A stretch of 64,000 nucleotides of DNA from an uncultured Aquimarina sp. (lineage in GTDB: Bacteria > Bacteroidota > Bacteroidia > Flavobacteriales > Flavobacteriaceae). This document shows positions 8,546-18,719 of this stretch, in pieces. The first letter of the stretch is position 1; the number at the start of each line of letters is the position of its first letter. Position numbers and translations under genes: made by a program. The notes beneath the pieces are model-generated. The model ran no database searches. It saw only the letters and a list, made by a program, of their open reading frames with translations, and had not been told where the DNA came from. The stretch lies in assembly GCF_947492965.1 (NCBI RefSeq), contig NZ_CANLOZ010000002.1, positions 682,001 to 746,000 on the forward strand, written 5' to 3'.

Positions 8546-9247
8546 TCATTCTTTTATTTCTATCCAAGATCCTCCTAAAGGTTTAGGTTTAAATGGTGCC
8601 GCTGTAGGAGTAGGATAAAAATTCTTATACGGATCGTCATAATCATAAATCTTTCCAGATTCTTTATCAATATTATAGGTAATAGCATATTGATCACCAA
8701 TTTGTATCCTATAATGATCCTTATGTTCTCTAATAGTAATATGCCTTTGTGTTTCAGAATCTAGATAATATTGAGGATCATTTCTATTATTAAGCTGAAA
8801 AACTTTAGAGACCATCTTTTTTTTAGCTTCTGTATGTTGATATAAAAAAACTTTACTAAAATGGTCTACAGATTGTTCTTTCTTTTGATTGTATACAATA
8901 CTTCCGCTGGAACCAGAGACATGATCCATAGAAACATATATGGTTTTTTCTAAATGATACTTTGTATTCATTGGAAAATAACGAATCGGAGAATGCTCTT
9001 GAATATCAACTTTTACCGTCAAATCATTATACCATACAGAAATAGTAACTTTATCATTTTTTAAAACTGATTCTGGATCATCTGTTATATCGGTTAAAGC
9101 GATGTATACTATTTTTTCTCTCCCCAGCTGCCTGGTTTGACTTACAATCTTCTTAAATTCCTGTAACTCTTCTTCTGTATGCATATGCTGACAATGTAAT
9201 GAATGTATAAACAAGTTACTTATTACTAATAAAAACAAACCCCTCAT
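8546..9247 (-). CDS. Secreted protein of unknown function
   Basis: A 233-residue protein with a probable signal peptide (residues 1-20, hydrophobic core LFLLVISNLFI, ending LHCQ). The Cys in HCQ could be a weak lipobox but the context is poor. The mature part is polar, rich in His, Lys and Tyr, with predicted beta-strands and a Pro-rich segment near the C-terminus (PTPTAAPFKPKPLGGSW). I do not recognise a family. It is downstream of the rpsA terminator and upstream of pyrR on the same strand, probably its own transcription unit. Confidence 0.7.
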   Translation of the reverse strand: MRGLFLLVISNLFIHSLHCQHMHTEEELQEFKKIVSQTRQLGREKIVYIALTDITDDPESVLKNDKVTISVWYNDLTVKVDIQEHSPIRYFPMNTKYHLEKTIYVSMDHVSGSSGSIVYNQKKEQSVDHFSKVFLYQHTEAKKKMVSKVFQLNNRNDPQYYLDSETQRHITIREHKDHYRIQIGDQYAITYNIDKESGKIYDYDDPYKNFYPTPTAAPFKPKPLGGSWIEIKE

Positions 9248-9343
9248 TACTACTATAATCTTATGACATCTAAATTCTATAAATTATTAGATTTTTACTA
9301 CACCGATATCAGTGAATGCGTAGCACCCGCTTTCCGTGTAAAA

Positions 9344-9372
9344 AAAAGACCGCTCTTTTGGAGCGGTCTTTT
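9344..9372 (-). terminator. Rho-independent terminator of rpsA
   Basis: A perfect 12-bp stem (9344-9355 with 9361-9372) around a TTTTG loop, core GACCGCTC/GAGCGGTC, flanked by A/T runs on both sides. It lies 26 bp after the rpsA stop and could work in both directions. Confidence 0.85.
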
Positions 9373-9397
9373 AATTTATAAAGAATAAAGAGATTGA

Positions 9398-11224
9398 TTA
9401 GTTACCTCCTTTTTCCATTTTAGCTTTAAGATCTGCTAATGCATCGATATCACCAAGAGTGGTTTTCTCTGAATTACTAGCGGCAGCTTTCTTAGCAGCT
9501 TGCTTAACGATCTTAGCTTCTTCTTCTTTAAATAAAGCTGTATGAGAAGCTACCACTCTTTTGAATTCTTTATTGAATTCAATGATTTGGAATTCTGCTT
9601 CTTCACCTTTAGCTAACTTCTTACCATCTTCTTTCTCTAAGTGACGAGACGGTACGAATGCAACGATATCCTCATTAAACTCGATAGTAGCTCCTTTATC
9701 TACAATCTCAGTAATGGCATGTGTATGCTTAGTTCCCACTGCGAACTCTGTTTCATACTTATCCCAAGGATTATCTTCAGTTTGTTTGTGACCAAGACTT
9801 AACTTACGCCCTTCTACATCTAACTCAAGAACGATAACATCCAACTTATCACCTACATTAGTGAAATCTGATGGGTGCTTGATTTTCTTCGTCCAAGAAA
9901 GGTCAGAGATATAAATTAATCCATCAATACCTTCTTCTAATTCTACGAATACTCCGAAGTTCGTAAAGTTACGAACAATACCAGTATGCTTAGAACCTAC
10001 AGGGTATTTAGATGTAATATCAGTCCATGGATCTGGAGTTAATTGCTTAACACCTAGAGACATTTTACGCTCTTCTCTATCTAAAGTTAAGATTACAGCT
10101 TCTACTTCATCACCCACTTTTACGAAATCCTGTGCTGATCTTAAGTGAGTAGACCAAGACATTTCAGAAACGTGGATTAATCCTTCAACTCCTTCTTCAA
10201 CTTCGATAAACGCACCGTAATCAGCGATTACAACTACTTTACCTTTAACCTTATCTCCAACTTTCAGCTCATTATCAAGAGCTTCCCAAGGATGCGCTTT
10301 CAATTGCTTAAGACCTAATTGGATACGAGTCTTAGCCTCATCAAAGTCTAAGATTACAACGTTTAATTTCTGATCAAGTTCAACGATCTCATTTGGATGA
10401 TTGATTCTAGACCAAGAAAGATCAGTAATGTGGATAAGTCCGTCAACTCCTCCAAGATCAACGAATACACCGTAAGAAGTAACATTCTTAACAGTACCTT
10501 CTAATACTTGACCTTTTTCTAACTGACCAATAATTTCTTTCTTCTGCTCTTCGATATCTGCTTCGATAAGCGCTTTGTGCGATACTACAACGTTTTTGAA
10601 CTCGTGGTTGATTTTAACAACTTTAAATTCCATTGTTTTACCTACATATGCATCATAATCACGGATTGGTTTTACATCAATCTGAGAACCTGGTAAGAAC
10701 GCTTCGATTCCGAATACGTCTACGATCATTCCTCCTTTAGTTCTACACTTAACAAATCCATTTACGATTTCACCAGTATCATGAGCGTTATTTACTCTAT
10801 CCCAAGCCTTAATTACTCTAGCTTTACGGTGAGATAAAATTAACTGACCTGTAGCGTCTTCACGTACATCAATTAAAACCTCTACCTTATCACCTACTTT
10901 AAGATCTGGGTTGTAACGAAATTCATTTAATGAAATTACACCTTCACTCTTTGCATTGATATCAATAATAGCATCACGATCTGTAATATTAATTACTGTT
11001 CCCTCTACTACCTCATCATTTAAGGTGTCTACAAAATTTTCTGCAACTAGCTTTTCAAACTCTTCTAATTTAGAATCTGCGATTGGGTCGATACCTTCCT
11101 CGTAATTGTGCCAGTTAAAATCTTTTAAAAATTGCTCAGGATTTTCTTGTTGAGGAGAAGCCGCAGGAGCTGCCTTTGGAGCCTCTACTTCCTGAACATC
11201 TGTGTTTTTTGTTTCTTCAGACAT
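9398..11224 (-). CDS. rpsA: 30S ribosomal protein S1
   Basis: A 608-residue protein made of six S1 RNA-binding repeats, roughly at residues 60-130, 145-215, 235-305, 320-390, 407-478 and 495-565. The best-conserved repeats 3 to 5 show the GVFVDLGGVDGLIHITDLSW type of pattern. An acidic, Ala/Pro-rich N-terminal tail (about 50 residues) precedes the first repeat, as is common in Bacteroidota S1. S1 helps mRNA binding and unfolding on the 30S subunit; in this phylum, where Shine-Dalgarno sequences are rarely used, it is thought to matter for initiation. The gene has its own consensus promoter, a leader of about 110 nt and a strong terminator. Confidence 0.97.
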   Translation of the reverse strand: MSEETKNTDVQEVEAPKAAPAASPQQENPEQFLKDFNWHNYEEGIDPIADSKLEEFEKLVAENFVDTLNDEVVEGTVINITDRDAIIDINAKSEGVISLNEFRYNPDLKVGDKVEVLIDVREDATGQLILSHRKARVIKAWDRVNNAHDTGEIVNGFVKCRTKGGMIVDVFGIEAFLPGSQIDVKPIRDYDAYVGKTMEFKVVKINHEFKNVVVSHKALIEADIEEQKKEIIGQLEKGQVLEGTVKNVTSYGVFVDLGGVDGLIHITDLSWSRINHPNEIVELDQKLNVVILDFDEAKTRIQLGLKQLKAHPWEALDNELKVGDKVKGKVVVIADYGAFIEVEEGVEGLIHVSEMSWSTHLRSAQDFVKVGDEVEAVILTLDREERKMSLGVKQLTPDPWTDITSKYPVGSKHTGIVRNFTNFGVFVELEEGIDGLIYISDLSWTKKIKHPSDFTNVGDKLDVIVLELDVEGRKLSLGHKQTEDNPWDKYETEFAVGTKHTHAITEIVDKGATIEFNEDIVAFVPSRHLEKEDGKKLAKGEEAEFQIIEFNKEFKRVVASHTALFKEEEAKIVKQAAKKAAASNSEKTTLGDIDALADLKAKMEKGGN

Positions 11225-11340
11225 TGAAGATAAAATTTGTATCCTGTATTTGTTTGAGAATCAACACGAAAACTTATACAGAAGCGTTAAATTAAATTAT
11301 ATTTATCCTTTTCTATTCTCTTAATCGTCAAAAAGGGCTG

Positions 11341-11371
11341 CAAAAATACAATTTAATTTATTAGGAAACAA
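11341..11371 (-). promoter_or_regulatory. Predicted rpsA promoter, Bacteroidota type
   Basis: Minus-strand TTG (11369-11371), 20-bp spacer and TATTTTTG (11341-11348) match TTG-N19/21-TAnnTTTG exactly. The start would lie near 11334, leaving a leader of about 110 nt before the rpsA ATG. Confidence 0.65.
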
Positions 11372-11440
11372 CATATTAAGATAAAGATCTAAAAACAAAT
11401 TTTGAAAATTATAAGCTTGAGATTTATAGATTCTAGACCA

Positions 11441-12847
11441 TCATAAATTTAAAGTTGCGAATAATTTCTCCATTTTCTCAGTTTCTGCAGGAGCAGGAGC
11501 ATTACGATCTACTATTTTACCGTCTGGATCAATAAGAATAAAACGAGGAATACTATATGAATAAGTATCTGTTACTAGAAAATATTCTCTCATAAAATCG
11601 GATTTAGTAACATTTCCTGCGTACAATTGTATAGAATTCTCTAAGTTTTTCTTTTTGATCAAATTTTTCCATTTCGACTTATTCTTTGGTTCATCAATAG
11701 AAATTCCAACAAACTTTATTTTTTTATTCTTATACTCCCTTTTAAATTCATCTAAATAAGGAAATTGATGTATACATGGTTTACACCATGTGGCCCAAAT
11801 GTCAATATAAATGTAGTTTCCTTTAAAATCAGATAGCGAAACCATTTTTCCATTATAGTGTTCATATTCAAATGAAGGAGAAGGCTTTCCTTTTTCTAAT
11901 TGTTTTAGTCTTTCATATTTATTTTGGTATATTTTTTTGTGATTGGGATTAGAAGAAGTCATTAAAAGTGGAAAAATATTTTCAATTGTCTCATTAGTTT
12001 CTCCAGGATAAAGAAGTAAACCACTATGATAATACATAAAATCATCTTTTATTAGTCCATCTGGTATCTCCTTTAAAACCTCTGAAAATGATTTAAACCC
12101 AACATTTTCAAAAATCTCCTTACTATAATAATTACGTTTTATTTGCTCTAATTTTCTATTATAGTGCTCTTTAACTAAAGATTTGTAACTACCAATGGTT
12201 TCATACCTAGATGCGTCAGATAAATCTGAAACATCTAAACCTTCAAAATAATTATTAGGTAATGAATCATTAAGAACAAAACGAACGTATTTATGTAACT
12301 CAGCCAAATAATTCCATTGATTACTTCTTAGTTCCTTTTCTTTAAATTTTGGAGTTATCGTAGTAGTCCTATCCAAAATATTTTGGATAGCATTTTTCAG
12401 AACCAGACTTTGCTCTTTTACTTGTACTGGTTTATTATAATATTGAAAAAAGTTAATACTATCTTTTAAAGATTGAATTACACGATTTTTAGTGACCAAA
12501 AAGTTATTTTCATTGGCTCCTTCTCCTTCATAGTAAAACGTTTTCATTTTATTTTCTTGATCCGCATTTAAATACAGCTTATTTCCTTTTTCAAGATATA
12601 ATTCTACCGTTTTTCTTCCTAGATTGAAATGAAAATAATTAATGGTATCGATTGGGATTGTATCAGAAAAAGAACCATCTGACGCAATTGGAACACTTTT
12701 TTTTAGACGATCTCCTACTACTATAAGAGTATCTATTTTTTTTGAATGCTTTATCTGTCCAGAGAAAATAGCATAATCAATAGGGCTTTCTTTTTGACAG
12801 CTAATAAAACTGATACAAATAAAGAGAATTCCATAGAATTTATTCAT
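11441..12847 (-). CDS. TlpA-like thiol:disulfide lipoprotein with DUF4369-type N-terminus
   Basis: A 468-residue envelope protein. I chose the ATG at 12847 because it gives a lipoprotein signal peptide ending in FISC followed by QKES; the open frame extends 22 codons further upstream but that would bury the signal. The first part of the mature protein resembles DUF4369 (YAIFSGQIKHSKKIDTLIVV). The C-terminal part, about 140 residues, is a TlpA/ResA thioredoxin domain with the motif WATWCKPC and the conserved ISIDEPKNKSKW and PRFILIDPDGKIV. Such proteins are thought to handle periplasmic disulfides. It follows the type IX operon by about 70 bp on the same strand. Confidence 0.88.
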   Translation of the reverse strand: MNKFYGILFICISFISCQKESPIDYAIFSGQIKHSKKIDTLIVVGDRLKKSVPIASDGSFSDTIPIDTINYFHFNLGRKTVELYLEKGNKLYLNADQENKMKTFYYEGEGANENNFLVTKNRVIQSLKDSINFFQYYNKPVQVKEQSLVLKNAIQNILDRTTTITPKFKEKELRSNQWNYLAELHKYVRFVLNDSLPNNYFEGLDVSDLSDASRYETIGSYKSLVKEHYNRKLEQIKRNYYSKEIFENVGFKSFSEVLKEIPDGLIKDDFMYYHSGLLLYPGETNETIENIFPLLMTSSNPNHKKIYQNKYERLKQLEKGKPSPSFEYEHYNGKMVSLSDFKGNYIYIDIWATWCKPCIHQFPYLDEFKREYKNKKIKFVGISIDEPKNKSKWKNLIKKKNLENSIQLYAGNVTKSDFMREYFLVTDTYSYSIPRFILIDPDGKIVDRNAPAPAETEKMEKLFATLNL

Positions 12848-12919
12848 AGTTTGAGTTTTGTGGTTAAAAAACAAACTTACAACTAAGTTTTTAGTTAAAA
12901 ATAGAATTACCAAAACATA

Positions 12920-14965
12920 CTAATATTTAATAATCTCGAATTCACTTCTTCGGTTGATCTGATGATCTTCCTCCGAACAATTCTTTGCATTACAATCAAT
13001 TAAGGGAATAGACTCTCCGAAACCTTCAAACTTCATTCTTCTCGCATTTACATAACCAACTAAGGCAAGATAATTACGTGTTGATTCTGCTCTCTTTTCG
13101 GAAAGTACCTGATTATATGAATCTGTACCCCTACTATCTGTATGTGAAGAAATTTTAATATAAACACTTTTATATTTCTCTAACTTTAAGGCAAACTCAT
13201 CTAGTACCTTTTTAGAATCCGCTCTTATATTCCACTTGTCATAATCAAAATAAATAGGCGGAAGATCGAAATATAGTTTCCCATTTTTTTCTATCACTGG
13301 AGGGCCTACCTTATCATTTAACAAGGTGTTACGTAATTTTTCTCCTGTTAAGTTTTCCTTGTTGGCAACTATGTCTTTGTTAGGAGCAGTTGTATTATTT
13401 TCATCATTACCATTTTCCTCTGCTACAGAAACTATTTCTTTATCCAGATAAATCACATAAACTTCATTCTCTTTTTCCTTTACTATAATTGATTTTGTTT
13501 TGCTATTGTAGCCTTTTGCAGTAGCTGTGAAATCATATCTACCAGGAAATAAGGATATGGTAAAAAATTCTTGTTTGTCTAGCTTACCTTCATGCAATTG
13601 ATTTTCTAAATTCGAAACAGATATATCCGCATCGGGTATATAGGAATCTGAAGCAAAATCTTTAACCGTGAATCTAGCTTTATATTCCTTAAGAAATATT
13701 TCTCCTATCTGAGAAAAGGAATAGATATCATCATCTGTTTTATTTTTTCTATTTGAAGCAAAAAAACCATCTGTTTCATTATAATACGTAAGAGAAAAAT
13801 CATCGTACCTAGAATTAATAGGCGCTCCAAGGTTAACAGGTTTTATGAAAACATTATTTTTTCTTTCTGATACAAAGAGATCCATCATCCCTAAACCTGA
13901 ATGACCATTAGAAGAAAAAAACAAATGGCCATCTTTCGATATAAACGGAAACTGTTCTCTATTATCCGTATTGATAGTGGCACCAAGATTTACAGGCTCA
14001 TCATACGTACCATCTTGATTAACAAGCACTCTATAGATATCAAAATCACCATATCCACCAGGCATGTTAGACGAAAAATATAATATCTTACCATCTGAGG
14101 AAAGTGATGGATGTTCTACAGAATAGTTTGTATTATTAAAAGGAAGCTTTTCTGGAGTTTGCCAAATACCATCTATCTTGGTTGATTTATATAAGAATAT
14201 TGAGTTATTTCCTATACTATCGTATTTCTTTTTGCCTTTTTCAGAATTACTTTTAGAAAAGTAAATGGTGTTGCCGTCTTTGGTAAAACAAAAATTACCT
14301 TCATGCAATTTAGAGTTAATCTCTCCCGAAATTTTTTCTATATCAGTTGTTGGTATATTTTTCTCATTCACCTGAACCTTATAAATATCTAAAAACGGAC
14401 GATGAGTCCATTTATAGCTTTTATCCATAAAACCATTAGAATTCCTATCAGAGCTGAAATAAATGGCACTATCTACCTTAACTGCAGCAAACTCTGATGC
14501 ATTGGAATTAATTTTTAGAGGACTAATGGTATAGTCGTCATCTTTTAGTTTAAAGGCCTCAATAACAGCTATGGCACTTTCTCTATGTAATTCTTCTGAT
14601 TTGTTTTTCTTATACAAAGCCAGAAACTCAACTGCTTTTTCATATTTTCCTAAAGCAGAAAGTACTTGATACATTTTAAAATTATACGAATTATCGTAAC
14701 TCTTATCTTTTGCATAAAACTTTCCAGAAGTCAAGATTTTAAGATACCGATATGCCTTTTGAAACTGAAAAGTATTATAATATGAGGTAGATATCTTTTC
14801 TAATATATCTTTTCTATACCCTTCTCTATTGAGTTCTTCCTCATATTGCAGCGCTGCATTGATATAGTCTCCTGTTTCAAAAAAACGATCTGCTCTACTC
14901 TTTCTTTGGGAAAAAATAGTTTGTCCGATCAATAGGACGAATACAAATAGTAACTTAGTTTTCAT
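12920..14965 (-). CDS. PorE-like OmpA-family protein (TPR, WD40-like, CarboxypepD_reg, OmpA)
   Basis: A 681-residue periplasmic/outer-membrane protein with signal peptide 1-19. Domain order: TPR-like helices (about 20-150), a WD40-like PD40 propeller (about 155-420) with repeats such as LYFSSNMPGGYGDFDIY and FFSSNGHSGLGMMDLF, a carboxypeptidase-regulatory-like beta-sandwich (about 430-500), an Asn-rich linker, and an OmpA domain (about 560-681) with SHTDSRGTDSYN and NRRSEFEI. This is the architecture of PorE, a peptidoglycan-linked T9SS component in Porphyromonas. The start lies 3 bp after the PorP/SprF stop, so translation is likely coupled. It may be a substrate-specific paralogue rather than the core PorE. 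Confidence 0.9.
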   Translation of the reverse strand: MKTKLLFVFVLLIGQTIFSQRKSRADRFFETGDYINAALQYEEELNREGYRKDILEKISTSYYNTFQFQKAYRYLKILTSGKFYAKDKSYDNSYNFKMYQVLSALGKYEKAVEFLALYKKNKSEELHRESAIAVIEAFKLKDDDYTISPLKINSNASEFAAVKVDSAIYFSSDRNSNGFMDKSYKWTHRPFLDIYKVQVNEKNIPTTDIEKISGEINSKLHEGNFCFTKDGNTIYFSKSNSEKGKKKYDSIGNNSIFLYKSTKIDGIWQTPEKLPFNNTNYSVEHPSLSSDGKILYFSSNMPGGYGDFDIYRVLVNQDGTYDEPVNLGATINTDNREQFPFISKDGHLFFSSNGHSGLGMMDLFVSERKNNVFIKPVNLGAPINSRYDDFSLTYYNETDGFFASNRKNKTDDDIYSFSQIGEIFLKEYKARFTVKDFASDSYIPDADISVSNLENQLHEGKLDKQEFFTISLFPGRYDFTATAKGYNSKTKSIIVKEKENEVYVIYLDKEIVSVAEENGNDENNTTAPNKDIVANKENLTGEKLRNTLLNDKVGPPVIEKNGKLYFDLPPIYFDYDKWNIRADSKKVLDEFALKLEKYKSVYIKISSHTDSRGTDSYNQVLSEKRAESTRNYLALVGYVNARRMKFEGFGESIPLIDCNAKNCSEEDHQINRRSEFEIIKY

Positions 14966-14968
14966 ATT

Positions 14969-15886
14969 TTAATAAAATCTTGGAGATGTATATTTATTGC
15001 TAAGATTGAGTAAATCGAAATTATAAAGAAGAATAATTTCATGACTTCCGTTATTATACCCACTTAATTCACTAGTACTAAAATCATATGCATATCCCAC
15101 TTTTAAATTTCTGGTAATATTAAATCCCGCCAGCGCAATAAAAGCATCTTCATAGCGGTAAGAAACTCCTAGTTCGAATTTATTATAGATTAAGGAATTT
15201 AAAGAAATATCAAAGGTTAATGGTGAATCCAAAACCTGTTTGATTACTAAAGACGGTTTCAGTTTTACCTCATCAACCAAATCAAAAACAAAACCAGTAA
15301 CCCCATATAAATGGGTTTTTGATCTAGATACACCTACTCCATCTATATCAACGTCATTAGGTAGTAAATTTGGCGATGAAATTCCGGCATAAAAGTTATT
15401 AGAAAACAAGAATAGGCCTGCTCCCAGATTAAGTTGCAAAGAAGAGTTGTTATCGGAAAATGCAGGATCATCGGACACATCAGATCCTATGGCATTAAAC
15501 TGAAAACTTGTAATACCAGCTTTTAAACCATATGATAACTTAAATTTATCAGAAATACGAGTGATATATGCAAAATCAACATTAAAATAATTATTATTGG
15601 TACGAATCGCTTCTCCAATTCTATCATTTACATAGTTTACGCTCAACTCTATCTTTTCGTTTAACGGGATATTACCAAAAACATTTGCTGTTTCGGGTGA
15701 ACCTTCTATTCCAGTCCATTGTTTTCTATATAAAAGACCGGTAGAAATAAGCCCTCTTTGGTTAGTTACATAAGCTGGATTTACCGTACTCATGTTATAC
15801 ATATACTGGGAATATTGTGGATCCTGCTGTGCATACATCACCGAGCAGAAAACAAGTGCTATACTTAAAATTAATCGTGATCTCAT
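14969..15886 (-). CDS. PorP/SprF family type IX secretion outer-membrane protein
   Basis: A 305-residue outer-membrane beta-barrel protein with signal peptide 1-19 (ending YAQ). It shows the PorP/SprF family start QDPQYSQYMYNMSTVNPAY and repeated amphipathic strands such as FELGVSYRYEDAFIALAGFN. Proteins of this family are needed for secretion or surface attachment of a cognate type-B CTD protein, SprF with SprB being the known pair. It lies 7 bp downstream of a type-B substrate gene and 3 bp upstream of the PorE-like gene, which strongly supports that pairing. Confidence 0.94.
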   Translation of the reverse strand: MRSRLILSIALVFCSVMYAQQDPQYSQYMYNMSTVNPAYVTNQRGLISTGLLYRKQWTGIEGSPETANVFGNIPLNEKIELSVNYVNDRIGEAIRTNNNYFNVDFAYITRISDKFKLSYGLKAGITSFQFNAIGSDVSDDPAFSDNNSSLQLNLGAGLFLFSNNFYAGISSPNLLPNDVDIDGVGVSRSKTHLYGVTGFVFDLVDEVKLKPSLVIKQVLDSPLTFDISLNSLIYNKFELGVSYRYEDAFIALAGFNITRNLKVGYAYDFSTSELSGYNNGSHEIILLYNFDLLNLSNKYTSPRFY

Positions 15887-15893
15887 GAACTAT

Positions 15894-18719
15894 TTATCTG
15901 CTTAGGTAAAAACTTCCTTGAATTGGAAAATTATTTTCAAAATTGGGAGTAAAAATATAGAAATAGGTTCCAGAAGGAAGATCATCTCCTAATCGCAAAG
16001 AAACGTTACTTTCTCCTCTAAATTCTTCTGTATCTCTATTCCCTTCATATACTAAAGCTCCGTATCTGTTGTATATTTTTAAATCAAAATCTGGAAATGC
16101 AATTGGAATATTAAATTGATCCTCTATAAACAGATCAAAAGTGTCATTTTGGTTATTTCCATCTGGAGATACTCCATCCTGAAAATCCAACGCACATAAT
16201 TCTCCATTAGAAAACCGTTCTCCCATATTTAGGATATTTATTTGTACCATTACTCGTTCTGATTCACAATTATCAGCATCAACCGTAGCTATATAAAAAA
16301 CCTGATTATCGAAGAGTAAAGGGTTATCAATAATTGGCATATCACTTTCTAGACTAGCATACCAATTATAATTGAGTACATCGACCTCTATATCATCTAG
16401 CCTTTTAGCATCCAGAATACAAAACTCTTGATCAGGTACATTTGGTTCGGGCAAATCAATTATCTGCACTTCAACATTCAATGAAGATTGATCACAAGGA
16501 GCAGAATTGGGGATAACATATCTAAAATTGTATATCATGTTAACCTCATTATCCGGATTAGGAAGTAGATCAAATTCCACCACACCTTCGGGAGTTAGCG
16601 CACCGGTATTTTCAATATCCTCAAAACTTCCAATTCTAGGAGTATCATTATCTAGCAGAGTAAAAAGATTCACACGACCGTCTATTTCACAAAAAGAAGC
16701 ACTACGATTATTTCCTATTTCTACAGGCTCTACTATTTCTATAGTTACTGTAGCTTGATCAGGTAACGCACAACCACCATTTCCCAGTACGGTGTAGACA
16801 TACTCACCTGCACCTAGTATTGGTAAACTTGTATCGGATGCATCAAAAACTCCTAAATGATCTGGTGAGGTATATCCGAAAGGACCTGTCCATATTCCTA
16901 TTGGATCTGGATTTCCCTCTAACAAATCAAAAAGAGTAATTGTCAAATTATCAGAACACAAAGTAGCATCCGTACCATTTCCTGCACCTGCATTAGCTTC
17001 TGTAAACACAGTAAATGAAAGCGTAGCTTGATCTCTACATCCATTCTCACTAATAGTACTATAAGTAAATATGAACATTTGACTAGACGAGATGTCGGGA
17101 ATAGTAAATATATTATCAATCACATCTCCATCACTATTTGTCCAGATACCATTTTCGGAGACAACTTCTCCATTAGTAACCAGTAGACTACGTAGATCTA
17201 AGGTGTCCTCTGTTTCACAAAAATTTAAACCAGATGTGTCCTCTCCTGGATAATCTTTATCATAAAGCACAATAGTAACATCTGTAAAAAGACCTTCACA
17301 AGGATGAACTTCACTTTCTAAAGGAACACAGAAATCAGGAAAAATTTTCACTTCTTGCCTAACTGAAGAACACAATTTTTTGGGGTCTACTTCATATCTA
17401 AAAACATAAGTACCAGAAGGAGCTCCTCTTAAATTAACAACTCCTCTGTGTCTTTGGTCAACTGGGGTGATTTCTTCGTTTTGAAAATTCTCTCTTAATC
17501 CCAAATCCGACGGCCCACTTATTAAAGTCCATTTTACAAAATCAAACGGAACGCTTTCATCTGGATAATCATAAAGAACTCCATTCTCTTCTGTAAACTC
17601 TAGAAAACTATAAAGATCAGTTGTTGGTTCGATAATATCATCAGAACAAAATTCTGCCGGAGCATCCGATTGTTTAAAAGGTCTTAACTCTTCATAAAAC
17701 GTAAAAGAAACATTTGTACTAGCATCAGAACAAGCTATAGAACGTTTATCCACATTATAAGTAAAGCTAAAACTTTGACATCCAAACCTTGGATTTGTGT
17801 TCATAAGATTGTCATACAGAGTTCTTAGATTAATTATAGAATCGTCTGGATTGGTAATTTGATCATCATCAAGTGTCCATGTACCCTCTTGATCTTCTAA
17901 TGCCAAAAATCTGTCATCTCTTAAATTAATATCGCCATCAAAACTTCCATTTCTCAATTCTCCTTCACAAATATTAAGACTAGCACCAAATCCTGATGAA
18001 ACCTGCCTAACCACTGAGACTTTCACATTGGTGATTTCTGCATCCGAACAAAATGGATCTAAACCAGGAACGGTATATGTAAACTCAAACTCCTCTTGAT
18101 CCACCAAATCTCCTCCTGGAACATACACCACGGTAGTACCAAAATTAGAGTTTGATAATCTTACTACTTTATCAGGATCACCTACATAATTCCATTCACC
18201 ATTTCTATGAGGTGAAGGCACTCCTTCTAAAGATGCTAATGCGGTAAACAGGTCAATATCAAATAGAATTTCATCTCTACAAGGATCATGAACATCACAA
18301 ACCTCAATATTTACCTCATTGGGACCAGCAGGCGGCAATGCTTCTCCAGAATATGGTCCTAGGACAAAATTAATTGTAGCGGATAATTCGTTGGGACAAG
18401 AAGAATTCCTTAGGATGAAAACATAATCATTCTCCATCTCTGATGCATCATCTAAATCCCATAATCTTACATTTCCTGTAGCTTCGTCTAATACAAAATT
18501 AAAACCTGGATCAAACCAAGTGTCTCCTGGTTGTGGAACAATACCTGTTTCATTATATAAATTAATTATTCCATCGGGGTTACCATCATTATCAAAGTCA
18601 ATGGTTTCCATATCACAAACAGTTATTGTCTGTGTAGTGTTACATTGAGCAAATAGTTTTTTTGTGACCCCAAAAAACAGAAATACAATCAAAAAGTGTT
18701 TTACGTAATATTTTTTCAA
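15894..18719 (-). CDS. Gliding-motility-type adhesin with T9SS type B sorting domain
   Basis: A 941-residue secreted protein with signal peptide 1-25 (ending FAQ). The body consists of several Ig-like or similar beta modules, each beginning with a FCSDDII or LCSDNLTITLFDLL-like segment and holding paired cysteines. The last 90 residues are a type B (CHU_C, gliding motility-associated) C-terminal domain with SPDGNNQNDTFDL, LKIYNRYGALVYEG and LPSGTYFYIF. It is expected to be exported by T9SS and displayed on the cell surface. It is first in an operon with a PorP/SprF protein and a PorE-like protein. The ligand is unknown. Confidence 0.92.
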   Translation of the reverse strand: MKKYYVKHFLIVFLFFGVTKKLFAQCNTTQTITVCDMETIDFDNDGNPDGIINLYNETGIVPQPGDTWFDPGFNFVLDEATGNVRLWDLDDASEMENDYVFILRNSSCPNELSATINFVLGPYSGEALPPAGPNEVNIEVCDVHDPCRDEILFDIDLFTALASLEGVPSPHRNGEWNYVGDPDKVVRLSNSNFGTTVVYVPGGDLVDQEEFEFTYTVPGLDPFCSDAEITNVKVSVVRQVSSGFGASLNICEGELRNGSFDGDINLRDDRFLALEDQEGTWTLDDDQITNPDDSIINLRTLYDNLMNTNPRFGCQSFSFTYNVDKRSIACSDASTNVSFTFYEELRPFKQSDAPAEFCSDDIIEPTTDLYSFLEFTEENGVLYDYPDESVPFDFVKWTLISGPSDLGLRENFQNEEITPVDQRHRGVVNLRGAPSGTYVFRYEVDPKKLCSSVRQEVKIFPDFCVPLESEVHPCEGLFTDVTIVLYDKDYPGEDTSGLNFCETEDTLDLRSLLVTNGEVVSENGIWTNSDGDVIDNIFTIPDISSSQMFIFTYSTISENGCRDQATLSFTVFTEANAGAGNGTDATLCSDNLTITLFDLLEGNPDPIGIWTGPFGYTSPDHLGVFDASDTSLPILGAGEYVYTVLGNGGCALPDQATVTIEIVEPVEIGNNRSASFCEIDGRVNLFTLLDNDTPRIGSFEDIENTGALTPEGVVEFDLLPNPDNEVNMIYNFRYVIPNSAPCDQSSLNVEVQIIDLPEPNVPDQEFCILDAKRLDDIEVDVLNYNWYASLESDMPIIDNPLLFDNQVFYIATVDADNCESERVMVQINILNMGERFSNGELCALDFQDGVSPDGNNQNDTFDLFIEDQFNIPIAFPDFDLKIYNRYGALVYEGNRDTEEFRGESNVSLRLGDDLPSGTYFYIFTPNFENNFPIQGSFYLSR

